Shown: one piece after another, positions 1 through 9,840 of the stretch | Layout of the letters: every line of letters begins with the position of its first letter | Position numbering within the stretch: position 1 is the stretch's first letter | Origin: Haberlea rhodopensis | Taxonomy: Eukaryota > Streptophyta > Magnoliopsida > Lamiales > Gesneriaceae | Assembly (NCBI GenBank): GCA_907163345.1 | Contig: CAJQUN010000042.1 | Span: 4,879,043-4,943,042 of the forward strand | Reading direction: 5' to 3' | DNA: 64,000 nucleotides | Position numbers and translations under genes: made by a program | Notes under the pieces: generated by a model | Told to the model about the DNA's origin: nothing | Seen by the model: only the letters and a program-made list of their open reading frames with translations | Database searches by the model: none

Positions 1-2
1 CA

Positions 3-2711
3 TGGGGTGCGCCTGTCTTATTTGTTAAGAAGAAAGATGGATCGATGCGTCTATGCATTGATTACAGGCAGTTGAACAAAGCTACAGTAAAGAACAAGTA
101 TCCACTTCCGAGGATCGATGACTTGTTCGATCAGTTGCAGGGTACGAGGCTCTATAGTAAGATCGATCTGAGGTCGGGGTACCATCAGATTCGAGTAAGA
201 GAAGATGATGTTCAGAAGACGGCTTTCAGGACTAGATATGGGCACTATGAATTCCTGGTCATGCCTTTTGGGGTGACGAATGCCCCAGCTGTCTTCATGA
301 GTTTGATGAACAAGGTGTTCCAGCCATATTTGGATCAGTTCGTCATAGTCTTCATTGACGACATACTTATTTACTCTCGGACTGAAGAAGAGCATGTAAG
401 GCACTTGAGGATAGTGCTTCAGATCCTTAGGGATCATCAGTTATACGCAAAGCTTAGTAAGTGCGAGTTCTGGTTGGACAGCGTGGTATTTTTAGGCCAT
501 GTCATATCTAGCCACGGGATATCTGTGGATCCCAGGAAGATTGAAGCTGTGATGGAGTGGGCTGCACCCACTTCTGTACCTGAGATAAGGAGTTTTCTCG
601 GTTTGGCAGGATATTACCGACGTTTCGTCGAGGGTTTTTCGAAGATTGCCAAACCCCTGACACAGCTGACTCAGAAAGGAATCCCCTTCTTTTGGTCCGA
701 AGCTTGTGAGGAAAGCTTCCAAGAGCTGAAGCGTCGTTTGACTACAGCGCCTGTACTGGTGATTCCGTCCGAGGATAAGAGGTTCGCCTTGTATACGGAT
801 GCGTCATTGCAGGGCTTGGGCTGTGTGTTGATGCAAGATAAGCATGTGGTGGCTTATGCATCGAGGCAGCTGAAGCCACACGAAGCCAGGTATCCAGTGC
901 ATGATTTGGAGTTGGCGGCCATCATATTCGCCTTGAAGATTTGGAGGCATTACTTGTATGGCACGTCTTTCACTATATATACGGACCATAAGAGCCTGAA
1001 GTTCTTATTCACTCAGGCAGAGTTGAATATGCGGCAAAGAAGATGGATGGATTTGCTCAAGGACTATGATTGTGAAATTGAGTACCATCCAGGTAAAGCA
1101 AACCTGATAGCAGACGCCTTAAGTCGGAAGGTAAAGAGTACTGCAGAGGATGTTATGTGTTTGTCAGCCTTGATGACGTCTTATTGCCAACTGGGCTATG
1201 ATTTTGATGTAGACACGTCGCCTGTGCGAGTGTCGACCCTATTGGCGGAGCCAGACATATTTGAGGCAATCAGGAAGACCCAGAAGTCCGATAGTGAGGT
1301 TCAGAGATGGACATCATTGATACTTCAGGGTCAGCCATCCAAGTTCAGAGTGGCTGAGGATGATTCCTTGAGACTGGGCAACCGATGGGTAGTCCCAGAT
1401 GCACCAGGACTGCGTAAAGGAATATTGGAGCGGGCTCACAGTAGTCGTTTCAGTATCCACCTAGGGGGAAAGAAGATGTACAAAGATCTATGCGATCAAT
1501 TCTGGTGGAGACGCATGAAGCGTGAGGTAATCATTTTTGTTAAAAGATGTTTGATCTGCCAGCAGGTAAAGGCAGAGAGGCAGAGGCCTGGTGGAGAGCT
1601 GAAGAGCTTAGGGGTTCCTGAATGGAAGTGGGAGCATATATCTATGGATTTCGTGACCCACTTGCCAAGGACGACCTCAGGATTTGATGCGATCTGGGTG
1701 ATCGTAGATAGGCTAACGAAGACGGCTCATTTCATCCCTTATAGTATGTCGTATACATACTTAAAGATGGCTCAAATGTATATACGGGATGTTGTGAGAT
1801 TGCATGGTATTCCAGTCTCGATAGTGTCTGACAGAGACCCGAGGTTCACTTCACATTTCTGGGAGGGTCTCCAGACAGCTTTGGGCACAGAGGTGAGACT
1901 GAGTACGGCCTATCACCCTCAGACAGACGGCCAAACAGAGCGTACCATTCAGACGCTCGAGGACATGTTGAGGGCGTGTGTTTTGGAGTTTGATACTCCA
2001 TGGCAGGATTCAGTGCCGCTGGTGGAGTTCTCCTATAACAACAGTTATCAAGCGAGCATTCAAATGGCCCCTTTTGAAGCTCTGTATGGACGACGATGTA
2101 GATCACCACTGTATTGGGAGGACTTGACTAGCAAAGCGGTCGCAGGACCGGATATGATCAGGGATATGGAAGGTAAGATAAAGTTGATACGCCTGAAGAT
2201 GAAAGCGGCCCAGGATAGGCAAGCGGCCTATGCCAATAAACGGCGACGACCGCTAGAGTTCCAGTTAGGAGACAGGGTCTTCTTAAAGATCTCGCCCTTC
2301 AGGGGCGTGGTTCGTTTTGGGATGCGGGGAAAGTTATCTCCGAGGTATGTTGGGCCATATGAAGTTTTACAGCGCATCGGTACATTAGCTTATCGTTTGG
2401 CTCTACCGCCATCCTTGTCTGGCATACACGATGTTTTCCATGTCTCTATGTTGAGGAAGTATGAGCCAGACCCGTCCCATGTCTTACAGCCTACTGAAGT
2501 ACAGTTAGATTCAGATGTGTCCTACGTTGAACGACCTATCAGAATTCTGGATCGAGAGGATCGCAGACTACGAAGCAAAGTTATACCGATGGTCAAAGTT
2601 CAGTGGGATCGTCGGGGTGTCGAGGAGGCTACGTGGGAGACGGAACGGCATATGGTGCAGCACTATCCGGAACTATTCTCTGGTATGTTTTTATGTTTAG
2701 TTTCGATATGA
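3..2711 (+). CDS. pol: Ty3/gypsy Pol: RT, RNase H, integrase and C-terminal domain (5' end outside window)
   Basis: The frame is open from the window edge (WGAPVLFVKKKDGSM precedes the first internal Met at 45), so the start is upstream. Residues below are numbered from that Met. RT: SKIDLRSGYHQIR near 38-50 and catalytic FIDD at 103-106. RNase H: acidic residues D252, E289, D314 and D357. Integrase: zinc-binding H465, H472, C502 and C505, then the catalytic triad D535, D596 and E632 with exactly 35 residues between the last two. Near 770-810 is the GPYEVLQRIG..HDVFHVSMLRKY segment common to plant gypsy integrases, followed by a chromodomain-like tail (KVQWDRRGVEEATWE). There is no stop or frameshift across about 900 codons, which suggests a fairly recent insertion. 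The protein reverse-transcribes and integrates the element. Confidence 0.93.
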   Translation, partial: WGAPVLFVKKKDGSMRLCIDYRQLNKATVKNKYPLPRIDDLFDQLQGTRLYSKIDLRSGYHQIRVREDDVQKTAFRTRYGHYEFLVMPFGVTNAPAVFMSLMNKVFQPYLDQFVIVFIDDILIYSRTEEEHVRHLRIVLQILRDHQLYAKLSKCEFWLDSVVFLGHVISSHGISVDPRKIEAVMEWAAPTSVPEIRSFLGLAGYYRRFVEGFSKIAKPLTQLTQKGIPFFWSEACEESFQELKRRLTTAPVLVIPSEDKRFALYTDASLQGLGCVLMQDKHVVAYASRQLKPHEARYPVHDLELAAIIFALKIWRHYLYGTSFTIYTDHKSLKFLFTQAELNMRQRRWMDLLKDYDCEIEYHPGKANLIADALSRKVKSTAEDVMCLSALMTSYCQLGYDFDVDTSPVRVSTLLAEPDIFEAIRKTQKSDSEVQRWTSLILQGQPSKFRVAEDDSLRLGNRWVVPDAPGLRKGILERAHSSRFSIHLGGKKMYKDLCDQFWWRRMKREVIIFVKRCLICQQVKAERQRPGGELKSLGVPEWKWEHISMDFVTHLPRTTSGFDAIWVIVDRLTKTAHFIPYSMSYTYLKMAQMYIRDVVRLHGIPVSIVSDRDPRFTSHFWEGLQTALGTEVRLSTAYHPQTDGQTERTIQTLEDMLRACVLEFDTPWQDSVPLVEFSYNNSYQASIQMAPFEALYGRRCRSPLYWEDLTSKAVAGPDMIRDMEGKIKLIRLKMKAAQDRQAAYANKRRRPLEFQLGDRVFLKISPFRGVVRFGMRGKLSPRYVGPYEVLQRIGTLAYRLALPPSLSGIHDVFHVSMLRKYEPDPSHVLQPTEVQLDSDVSYVERPIRILDREDRRLRSKVIPMVKVQWDRRGVEEATWETERHMVQHYPELFSGMFLCLVSI

Positions 2712-2744
2712 TGATGCATGTGGATTTCGAGGACGAAATATTAT

Positions 2745-2758
2745 AAGTAGCGGAGTAA
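2745..2758 (+). promoter_or_regulatory. Polypurine tract of the gypsy element
   Basis: The purine-rich AAGTAGCGGAGTAA lies directly before the LTR start TGTAATACC. Its position and sequence match the plus-strand primer of plant gypsy elements, usually close to AAGTAGGGGAGAA. One C interrupts the purine run. Confidence 0.6.
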
Positions 2759-3850
2759 TGTAATACCCCGAAATGTAATATGATTATGTTCTATGATGAT
2801 GAATTATGATGTGTCTAAGGGTTATGGTGTATTTAAATTGGGGGCCACGAATTATGTTATGATGATATGATGTGGGGAGCATGTTGGGTATTTTAAGGGA
2901 TGTATTAATTATATGAAGTTAGAAAATATCGAGTGAGGATATTTTAATACATCATACTATATACCGGGATACAATTAAACACCACATGGCACCCCAACCC
3001 ACACCACCTACCCCCAACCCATGCTGCAAGTGGCTGGGTGCCCATGCCTTTTCCCCCCACTCTTTCACTTCACCTCCATCACTCCAATCTCACCCCATTT
3101 TCGTCCAAAACACATCCAGCTCCAGCTTAGCAGGTAGGAAGGAAGAAACTTCAAAATTCTTTGCAAGAAACCTTCCAAAAATCGGAGCAAAGGAGGGTGA
3201 GAAACCATATTCTGTTTGGTTTAAGTTTTGTTTAAGTTAATGTTTTACTTGGTATGAAAATGGCATGCTAGGTTAGGTTTTTGTCGAACCTTTGATTTAA
3301 GCTCATTCATGATGTTCCTATGAAGTTCCTAGCATGTTTATATGAGCATGATATATGTGCTATGTGGTAGTTTTGTTGGCTTGAAACTAAGTGTTCGAAA
3401 ATCTGGGTAATGCCATGATGCCCTGTTTTCTGTAAGTTGGTTGAGCTCTAAGTTTATGATGATGTTATGATGCATGTTAGCTTAGGTTATGAATAAACCT
3501 TTGGCATGAGTACATACCAGGAAGTTTGGTGAACATGCCAACATATTTGTTTAAGCATGAACTACGGGATATGTAGTAGTTTCATTGCTATAAAGATGTG
3601 TGTTCAAGAATTCTGGACTGAAGAATCATGCCCTGTTTTCTGAAAAAGCTGGTCGGGTAATGATAAAAAGGGGTAGGTTTAATGCATGTAGGTTTAAGTT
3701 ATAAGTGAACCTTTAATTTTAATACATGCATGAAAGTATGTGGAAGTTATTGATATTCTTGTTTAAGCACTTTATGTGTGATATGAAGTAGTATGGATGG
3801 TATGAAATGGGGTGCTCAAAAATCTGGGGAAGTCCCGATTTTTCAGAGCT

Positions 3851-4071
3851 CTCGATCGATCGAGATTTAGTTCCGATCGATCGAGCGAGACAGTGGGTCT
3901 AATGTATGATTTAAAACTTTGATGCCGATCGATCGAAGGATTTCTCGATCGATCGGTGAAGCTCCTCGATCGATCGGTAAAATGTTCGATCGATCGAGCG
4001 AGGCAGGAAGCCAAGACACTGTTAGTGCACAGTGTCTCGATCGATCGAGACCTAGGGCCGATCGATCGAGA
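3851..4071. repeat. CGATCGATCG palindrome cluster in gypsy LTR
   Basis: Seven or so copies of the self-complementary CGATCGATCG (several extended to CTCGATCGATCGAG) are interspersed over about 220 bp of otherwise AT-rich LTR. The same word clusters in the other gypsy LTRs of the window. Function is unknown; a transcription-factor or structural role is only inference. Confidence 0.85.
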
Positions 4072-4327
4072 CAGGCAGAAAGTTGAAAAATTTAATGATG
4101 TTTTTATTTTGTTAAGTTTATGATGTAAGATGGTTTTGAGGCATCTAATATGGTATTATGTGGTCTTGTAGAACCATCCCAGGTACCGGCACCATCAAGG
4201 AGATAAAGTCTGTTGACTCCTCCTCTTTTTGAAAAGGTACGTAAGAAGCGTACGGGCATCGGACGGTAACACACATCTCTATACTATGACTATGCTTTTA
4301 TTTGCATGAGTATTCACAATGAAATGA

Positions 4328-4455
4328 CAGTGTTTATACGATGTTTACACGATGGTGTTTATACGATGTTTACACGATGATGTTTATATGATGTTTATAC
4401 GATGAAGTTCATATGATGTTTATTGCTTATACGATGCTTATATGATGACATTTAT
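4328..4455 (+). repeat. Short degenerate tandem repeat (GTTTATACGATG type)
   Basis: About eleven degenerate copies of a 10-14 bp unit (GTTTATACGATG, GTTTACACGATG and variants) lead directly into the longer tandem repeat that follows in the same LTR. Confidence 0.75.
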
Positions 4456-4677
4456 GCGATGTATTGTGGTAAGATGCCACGGGGTAAGATGCCCCACATG
4501 GTAAGAGGCCATGCAATGTATTGTGGTAAGATGCCACGGGGTAAGATGCCCCCACATGGTAAGAGGCCATGCGATGTATTGTGGTAAGATGCCACGGGGT
4601 AAGAAAAATGCCCATATGGTAAGAGGCCATACGATGATGTTGTGGTAAGATGCCACGGGGGTAAGATGCCCCATATG
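4456..4677 (+). repeat. Four ~58-bp tandem repeats in gypsy LTR
   Basis: Units begin near 4456, 4513, 4571 and 4631. Each contains GGTAAGATGCCACGGGGTAA, then a CCCACATGG segment and GTAAGAGGCCAT. Copies differ by small indels. The three reading frames through this region give short repetitive ORFs that are products of the repeat and not genes. Confidence 0.85.
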
Positions 4678-5099
4678 CATGATTCTAAATCAGGGACAAC
4701 AATAAGAAGTGAATGTATAACCAGCATATTACTTAACCAATGTTTCATGCATTTATTATGATGTTTATAATGTTAAGTAAGATTATATATGCTCATGATG
4801 TGTTGTCCCTGTAGGTACACTTTTGGATGAAAGGACTAAGGGTCGGGTTGAGGCAGTGAGCTGCGAGGGACACAGGAATGTATAGAATTCAAGTGATGAT
4901 TAGTATCTACTCTAGGAGTAGTGTAAATCTAAATGACATTCCTTTAGAATGTAATGAATTGTTTTTGAAGTTTTGCATTTTGGCCTGTAATCCTGTTAGC
5001 TCATGTAACAACCAAAACCTTAAGATGTTACTTTAATGCATTTTTTTTAGTCCTTCTTATGTCTATTAATCACTGTTAAGGTGGGAAGACCCCACAGAA

Positions 5100-6986
5100 A
5101 TGCCAAGACCTAATGGATCAGAATCTTACAGGGAGTGTTTATGCTTTATTCTCTGGAAAAAAGATAAAGATAGAACCGAGTATCGAATTCGGTTGAATGC
5201 AGCTATTGATTGTGTTCGTTTTCTATTGAGACAAGGATTAGCATTTCGGGGTCATGATGAATCTGATTTATCAAGTAATAGAGGCAACTATCTAGAACTT
5301 TTTCATTGGCTTGCTGATCACAATGAGCATATACAAAATGCTTCATTTCAAAATGCTCCAAAAAATTTACAGTTGATTTCATCTAATGTTCAGAAGGATA
5401 TTTGTGTTGCTGCTGCTGCTGAAACTACTTGTGCCATTATGAAAAATATAGGTGATGCATATTTTGCTATCTTGGTAGATGAGTCTCGTGATGCATCCGT
5501 GAAAGAGCAAATGACAGTTGTTTTAAGATACGTGAATAAAGAGGGGAAGATAATTGAATGTTTTCTTGGTATTGAGCACGTTTGTAGTACAACTGCAGCT
5601 TCACTTAAAGCTTCTATTGAGAGGTTATTTTCTTGTCATGGTCTAAGTATATCAAGGTTGCGTGGTCAAGTCTATGATGGAGCAAGCAATATGCAAGGTG
5701 AACTTAGAGGTTTGAAAACTCTTATTTTACAAGAAAATCCTTATGCATTTTACGTTCATTGTTTTGCTCATCAACTCCAATTGGGTTTAGTAGCAGTTGC
5801 AAAGTACCATTTTCAAGTTCAATATCTTTTTGAAATCACATCAAAAGTCATGAATGTCGTTGGAGCATCTTGTAAGAGGCAAGATATTCTTAAAGCCAAA
5901 CATCATGATAAAGTTTTGGAAGCACTAAGGAAAGGAGAAATTGTTAGTGGGCGTGGGTTGAATCAAGAAATCAACATGCAACGACCTGGTGATACTCGAT
6001 GGGGCTCACATTATGCTAGTTTAGTTAGGCTCACTGTGATGTTCTCATCTGTAATTGAAGTACTGGAAATTATTTTGGATGATGGGGTAGGCATGGAGCA
6101 AAAAGTTGAAGCGCGCATGTTGTTAGGAGCATTGCAATCATTTGAGCTTGTTTTTACTATGCATTTAATGAAGGATATTTTGGGTATTACCAATGAGTTG
6201 TCATTGGCATTGCAAAGAAATGAGCAGGAGATAGAGAATGCTATGAGATTAGTGCATATCTCAAAGCATAGATTGCAATCTTTAAGAGACATTGGATGGG
6301 ATTCTCTGTTTAATGAAGTCTCATTTTTTTGTTCTACTCATGAAATTGTAGTTCCCGATATGGATGAAAAGTTTGTAGCTCCTGGGCATCCAAGACGGAG
6401 AACTCAAGAAAAGACCAATTTGGTTTATTTTCGTATTGAGTTGTTTTGTGCCGTTTTGGATAAACAACTTATGGAGCTAAATAATCGATTTTCTGAGGCA
6501 AATACTGAATTACTTCTTTGCGTGAGATGTCTTAATCCTAGGGATTCATTCTCTGCTTTCAACAAGGAAAAGCTCATTAGTTTTGCTCGATTATATCCCA
6601 AGGAGTTTTCTGCATATGATCTCTTGTTACTTGATAATCAACTCGAGACTTATATAATTGATTTGCGTACTAGCAGTGAATTTTCAGCAATGAATGGAAT
6701 TGCAGATCTTGCTAAGAAAATGGTGGAAACAAGAAGACACACGATCTACCCATTAGTTTATATGCTTGTTACTTTGGCATTAACCTTGCCTGTTGCTACT
6801 GCAAGCGTAGAGAGAGCATTTTCTGCGATGAATATTGTAAAAAATCGACTACGTAGCAGAATGGGAGATGAATGGCTTAATGCTTGCTTGGTTACATATA
6901 TTGAAAAAGAAGTTTTTGATGGGATCGACAATGAAGCTATTATGCAACGATATCAAACTATGAGCTCTCGTCGAGAACAATTATAA
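5100..6986 (+). CDS. hAT-family transposase, DUF4371 / hAT dimerisation type, 5'-truncated
   Basis: The 628-residue ORF has no internal stop. The N-terminal region (PNGSESYRECLCF..RQGLAFRGHDES) matches the part of plant DUF4371/TTF-finger proteins that normally follows the zinc finger, so the finger is missing. The RNase-H-like core shows AILVDESRDAS (D127), VYDGASNMQG (D193) and HCFAHQLQLGL (C221, H224). The C-terminal hAT dimerisation segment LPVATASVERAFSAMN supplies E571. Residues D127/D193/E571 are the presumed DDE triad. The ATG lies three bases after the LTR end, and the frame reads back into LTR sequence only as far as a stop at 5067-5069. The remaining ORF may therefore be an incidental fragment of a longer protein. 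It was presumably a cut-and-paste transposase; without the finger and left terminus it is probably inactive. Confidence 0.85.
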   Translation: MPRPNGSESYRECLCFILWKKDKDRTEYRIRLNAAIDCVRFLLRQGLAFRGHDESDLSSNRGNYLELFHWLADHNEHIQNASFQNAPKNLQLISSNVQKDICVAAAAETTCAIMKNIGDAYFAILVDESRDASVKEQMTVVLRYVNKEGKIIECFLGIEHVCSTTAASLKASIERLFSCHGLSISRLRGQVYDGASNMQGELRGLKTLILQENPYAFYVHCFAHQLQLGLVAVAKYHFQVQYLFEITSKVMNVVGASCKRQDILKAKHHDKVLEALRKGEIVSGRGLNQEINMQRPGDTRWGSHYASLVRLTVMFSSVIEVLEIILDDGVGMEQKVEARMLLGALQSFELVFTMHLMKDILGITNELSLALQRNEQEIENAMRLVHISKHRLQSLRDIGWDSLFNEVSFFCSTHEIVVPDMDEKFVAPGHPRRRTQEKTNLVYFRIELFCAVLDKQLMELNNRFSEANTELLLCVRCLNPRDSFSAFNKEKLISFARLYPKEFSAYDLLLLDNQLETYIIDLRTSSEFSAMNGIADLAKKMVETRRHTIYPLVYMLVTLALTLPVATASVERAFSAMNIVKNRLRSRMGDEWLNACLVTYIEKEVFDGIDNEAIMQRYQTMSSRREQL

Positions 6987-7105
6987 TTGTTTTGTAATTA
7001 TCTATCTTTTATTTTTACCTACAGTCTTTAAATTCGAATATTTATCATGACATTTTTTGCTTAGCCTTTATGTTATTAACTTTTTCCCCCCCCTCAACAA
7101 GATAC

Positions 7106-7120
7106 CTAGATTCGCCCCTG
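7106..7120 (+). repeat. Right terminal inverted repeat of the DUF4371-type hAT
   Basis: CTAGATTCGCCCCTG reads CAGGGGCGAATCTAG from the outside. It lies between the transposase 3' region and recognisable copia coding sequence. The partner terminus is not in the window. Confidence 0.6.
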
Positions 7121-8580
7121 CATGTCATGAAGGAGGAATTGCGAGCCTTGAAAAGAAATGGGACTTGGAGCATTGTCTCCTTACCACTCTGAAAGAAGCC
7201 TGTAGGACGTAAATGGGTTTACAAAGCCAAATTTTTGGCTGATGGCACGCTGCACCGATATAAAGCACAGCTAGTAGTTAAGGGCTACACACAACAAGAA
7301 TGAGTTGATTATTTTCCCACCAGTTGCAAGTATGGTTTCTGTAAACTTTCATTTGCTTTAAGTGTTATTCATAACTGGACATTGATGCAGCTGATGTGAA
7401 TAATGTTTTTTTTTTTTTTTGCATGGGATTTCTTTGAAGAGGTGTACATGTCATTACCATTTGGATATTTTAGACATGGGGAGTCTTTGCCACATAATAT
7501 TGTGTGTAAATTGCATAAATCTTTATACAGTCTTTAGCAAGCATCAAAGCAATGGTTTTTGAAGTTCTCTTCGGTATTGATCAAGCATGGTTTTGTTCAA
7601 TCGCAAGCTGATAACTCTTTATGTTGATGACAATATAGAGGCTACAAATAATGCAATAGAGGCTGATGACTTAAAAGTCTTGCTAAATAAACAGTTTGCT
7701 TTGAAGGACCTAGGTAGTTTGAAATACTTTCTAGGCATCGAGATTTGCTAGTTCATCACGAGGTATATATCTCTGTCAACGTAATTATGCCATGCAACTT
7801 CTTAGTGATGCATGGTTTCTTGGGTGCAAGCCTCGTTCCACACCCATGGATGTCAACTTAAAGCTGAGTCAGTACAGTGGTGAACCACTCTCGAATCCTT
7901 CCATGTATCGAAGGCTAATTGGAAGGCTTCTTTATCTAACAGTTACTCGGCCAGACTTATCATATTCAGTGAATAAGCTCAGTCAATTTGTCTCTAAGCC
8001 ACACACCACGCATTTGAAAGCTGTTCATGTTTTACTTCAGTATTTGAAAGGATCTGTTGGCCAAGGACTATTTTTTAGTTCTTCTGCTGAGCTCAAACTG
8101 AGTTTCTTCTCAGATTCCGATTGGGATGGTTGCTTAGATACCCGAATATCTATTAATGGTTTCTGCGTTTTTTTGGATCATCCATGGTTTGTTGGAAATC
8201 AAAGAAGCAGCACACCATCTCCAAGTCTTCTACAGAAGCTGAGTATCGTTCTATGGCTAATGCGACTTGTGAAGTCCTGTCTTCTCTCTTATGCGAGAAA
8301 TGGGTATTCATGTCCCTGCTCCAGCTACTCTCTTCTGTGATAGTCAGTCAGCAATTTTTATTGATTCCAATCCAAAGTTCCATGGGTGAACGAAACACAC
8401 TGAGCTGAATATACATCTTTTGAGAAGCGTTACTGGTTGTAATCATAAAAGTTCTACATGTATCGTCCATTAATCAGCTGGCTAATTTGTTCACCAAACC
8501 ATAGTTTTCCAATCGTTTTCAGGCCATTTTTCCCAAGATGGGTGTGATCAATATTCACTTCTCATCTTGATGGGGAGTAT
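7121..8580 (+). pseudogene. Decayed Ty1/copia pol (RT and RNase H) with polypurine tract
   Basis: Translation in changing frames recovers copia RT (EELRALKRNGTWSIV, GRKWVYKAKF, RYKAQLVVKGYTQQ), a YVDD-like remnant near 7621, LKYFLGIE near 7720, then RNase H at 7792-8340 (RRLIGRLLYLTVTRPDLSYSV, SDSDWDGCLDTR). Stops and frameshifts occur throughout, for example TGA after TQQE near 7301 and a frame change near 8200. The end shows TTGATGGGGAGTAT at 8567-8580, the usual copia polypurine tract. The 3' LTR that should follow is not recognisable beyond a few tens of bases. The 5' part is displaced by the hAT insertion. The element is old and non-functional. Confidence 0.85.
8567..8580 (+). promoter_or_regulatory. 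Polypurine tract of decayed copia
   Basis: TTGATGGGGAGTAT closes the pol remnant. In intact copia elements of this type the LTR starts TGTTA just after GGGGAG. Here the first bases read TATTA, consistent with mutation. Confidence 0.5.
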
Positions 8581-8629
8581 TAAAATATTACTTGATATAG
8601 TTTTACTCTTTTCCCCTACGTGTATCTAA

Positions 8630-9690
8630 GGGTTCGTTTGGTTTGAAGGATGTGATTATTGAATGATTAGTAAATATAGTGATAAAAATAGTGACTAAAA
8701 ATAGAATTTTTTATGTTAAAATAATAATAAGTTTGGTATGTTTTTTATGGGTAAGATGAAGTTAAGGATATATTGTGTTATACCAAAAATACCCCTCTTG
8801 TTACTTTATCAAATTCAACTTGTTCACCTCGTTCTCACTTCTCACCACACTATGAACACATCCAAAAACTTCATCCCTTCGAACACTTGTACGAAGCCGA
8901 AGGAATCATTCATCTATTTGAAAAATTAACGGCATAGAGCACTTTATATGGCTTATAGATCGAAAAGACTTGAAGCACTGGTTCATTTAATCCTTTGTAT
9001 CACTGCCCATTTTGTGTAACAATGTTAGACATCAACATAGATGGCTTCAGCCCGGTTTTATGTGCTAAGATCTGTGACAAGAAAATTATATGGGCTTATG
9101 CTTTTCAAAAAGAGATGGCTTCGTCTGCACATTTTTGTTTTCTGTTTTTTTTTTTTGCACAATATTATTATCTTTTTTTCATTTATGTGCTCAAATTTGC
9201 ATATATTTTGTTCAAAGAATTGATGGGTTTATGTATTTGACTTAGAGATGGGTTTACGAAAATGAATCTGAAATTGCCTTTGAAAATTTCTCTAAAATTG
9301 TGTGGTCCACAACAGGAACGACGAGATATCTCTTATTTATGTCAAATTCGAACGGGTCTTGCACAAAGACGGGGAGTTATTTTCGATTGAAATGTAGCAG
9401 CATACATGTTTGGAGGATTTTGTGTTGTCGGCTTTCAATATAAAACAAAGTTGGGTTTCTTTTTGTTTATATGGCAAAGGGCATTTTAGACTATTTCAGC
9501 ATTTATCATCTCTACTGTACAAGCATCATTATCTATTCAAGGGGGTGTGAGTGGTATTGAAATCCAGAATTTAAACCAGCATTATCACGGGCTTGCAGGA
9601 ATTTGAAGGATTGTAAAAAACCAACCAAATACATTACTAACAAATCAGTCCTTTACTAAACCTACTTAATTACTCATACCAAACATAGCA
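8630..9690. mobile_element. PIF/Harbinger-like non-autonomous element (1.06 kb)
   Basis: The left end GGGTTCGTTTGGT and right end ACCAAACATAGCA form imperfect inverted repeats (9 of 13 bases pair) flanked by TAA at 8627-8629 and 9691-9693. A 3-bp TAA/TTA duplication with a GG..TTTGGT terminus is the hallmark of Tourist/PIF-Harbinger elements. The interior is AT-rich and encodes no transposase; short ORFs at 8738-9240 are low-complexity and unsupported. A hAT-type MITE is possible, but the 3-bp duplication argues against it. Confidence 0.5.
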
Positions 9691-9840
9691 TAAGGCTACG
9701 CTTGGTAGAAATGATAGGATAATTGATGGATAGATAATTTGGTGGATAAAATAGATGATTATTAAAGTAATGGATAAACAATCTTATGTTTGGTATGTAT
9801 GATTAGTAAGATGTGGAAAAATAATAATATGTTTGGTATA

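Larger units (their letters stand above)
1..5096 (+). mobile_element. Ty3/gypsy chromovirus-type LTR retrotransposon, 3' portion
   Basis: The window opens inside the pol gene of a Ty3/gypsy element and runs through RT, RNase H, integrase and a C-terminal domain into a polypurine-like tract and a 3' LTR that starts TGTAATACCCCG and ends ..GACCCCACA. The order RT-RNaseH-IN identifies Ty3/gypsy. The CHROMO-like C-terminus and the LTR start resembling TGTGATGCCCCG suggest the Tekay/Del chromovirus group (inference). The element interrupts a hAT transposase that begins immediately after the LTR, so it is younger than that hAT. The 5' LTR, gag and protease lie outside the window, so the target duplication cannot be checked; GAAAT at 5097-5101 would be the right-hand copy. 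Confidence 0.9.
2759..5096 (+). repeat. 3' LTR of gypsy element (2338 bp)
   Basis: It starts TG (TGTAATACCCCG) after the polypurine tract and ends CA (GTGGGAAGACCCCACA) where hAT transposase coding sequence begins. It is long for an LTR and holds three repetitive modules: a CGATCGATCG cluster, ACGATGTTTA short repeats and four ~58-bp tandem repeats. The solo LTR at 37045-39099 (minus strand) shows the same order of modules and a similar end (GGTAGGAAGACCCTACA), so the two are related families. No protein-coding region is supported inside it. Confidence 0.85.
5097..7120 (+). mobile_element. hAT element of the DUF4371 type, 5' end lost to the gypsy insertion
   Basis: A hAT transposase gene is followed at 7106-7120 by CTAGATTCGCCCCTG. 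Its reverse complement CAGGGGCGAATCTAG has the form of hAT terminal inverted repeats. The 5' end, including any N-terminal zinc finger and the left terminus, is displaced by the gypsy element and lies outside the window. CATGTCAT at 7121-7128 is the expected right copy of an 8-bp target duplication. The host of this hAT is the decayed copia pol starting at 7121. Confidence 0.75.

Noticed and set aside
3772..4014. Minus-strand ORF rich in DRSR
   Set aside because: Produced by the CGATCGATCG cluster of the gypsy LTR.
4427..4748. Overlapping ORFs spelling HLTPWHLTT-type repeats
   Set aside because: All three frames are open because the DNA is a tandem repeat lacking stops; the same DNA explains every frame.
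8738..9240. Small plus-strand ORFs between copia remnant and Harbinger-like ends
   Set aside because: Phe/Leu/Lys-rich low-complexity translations of AT-rich DNA without domains.
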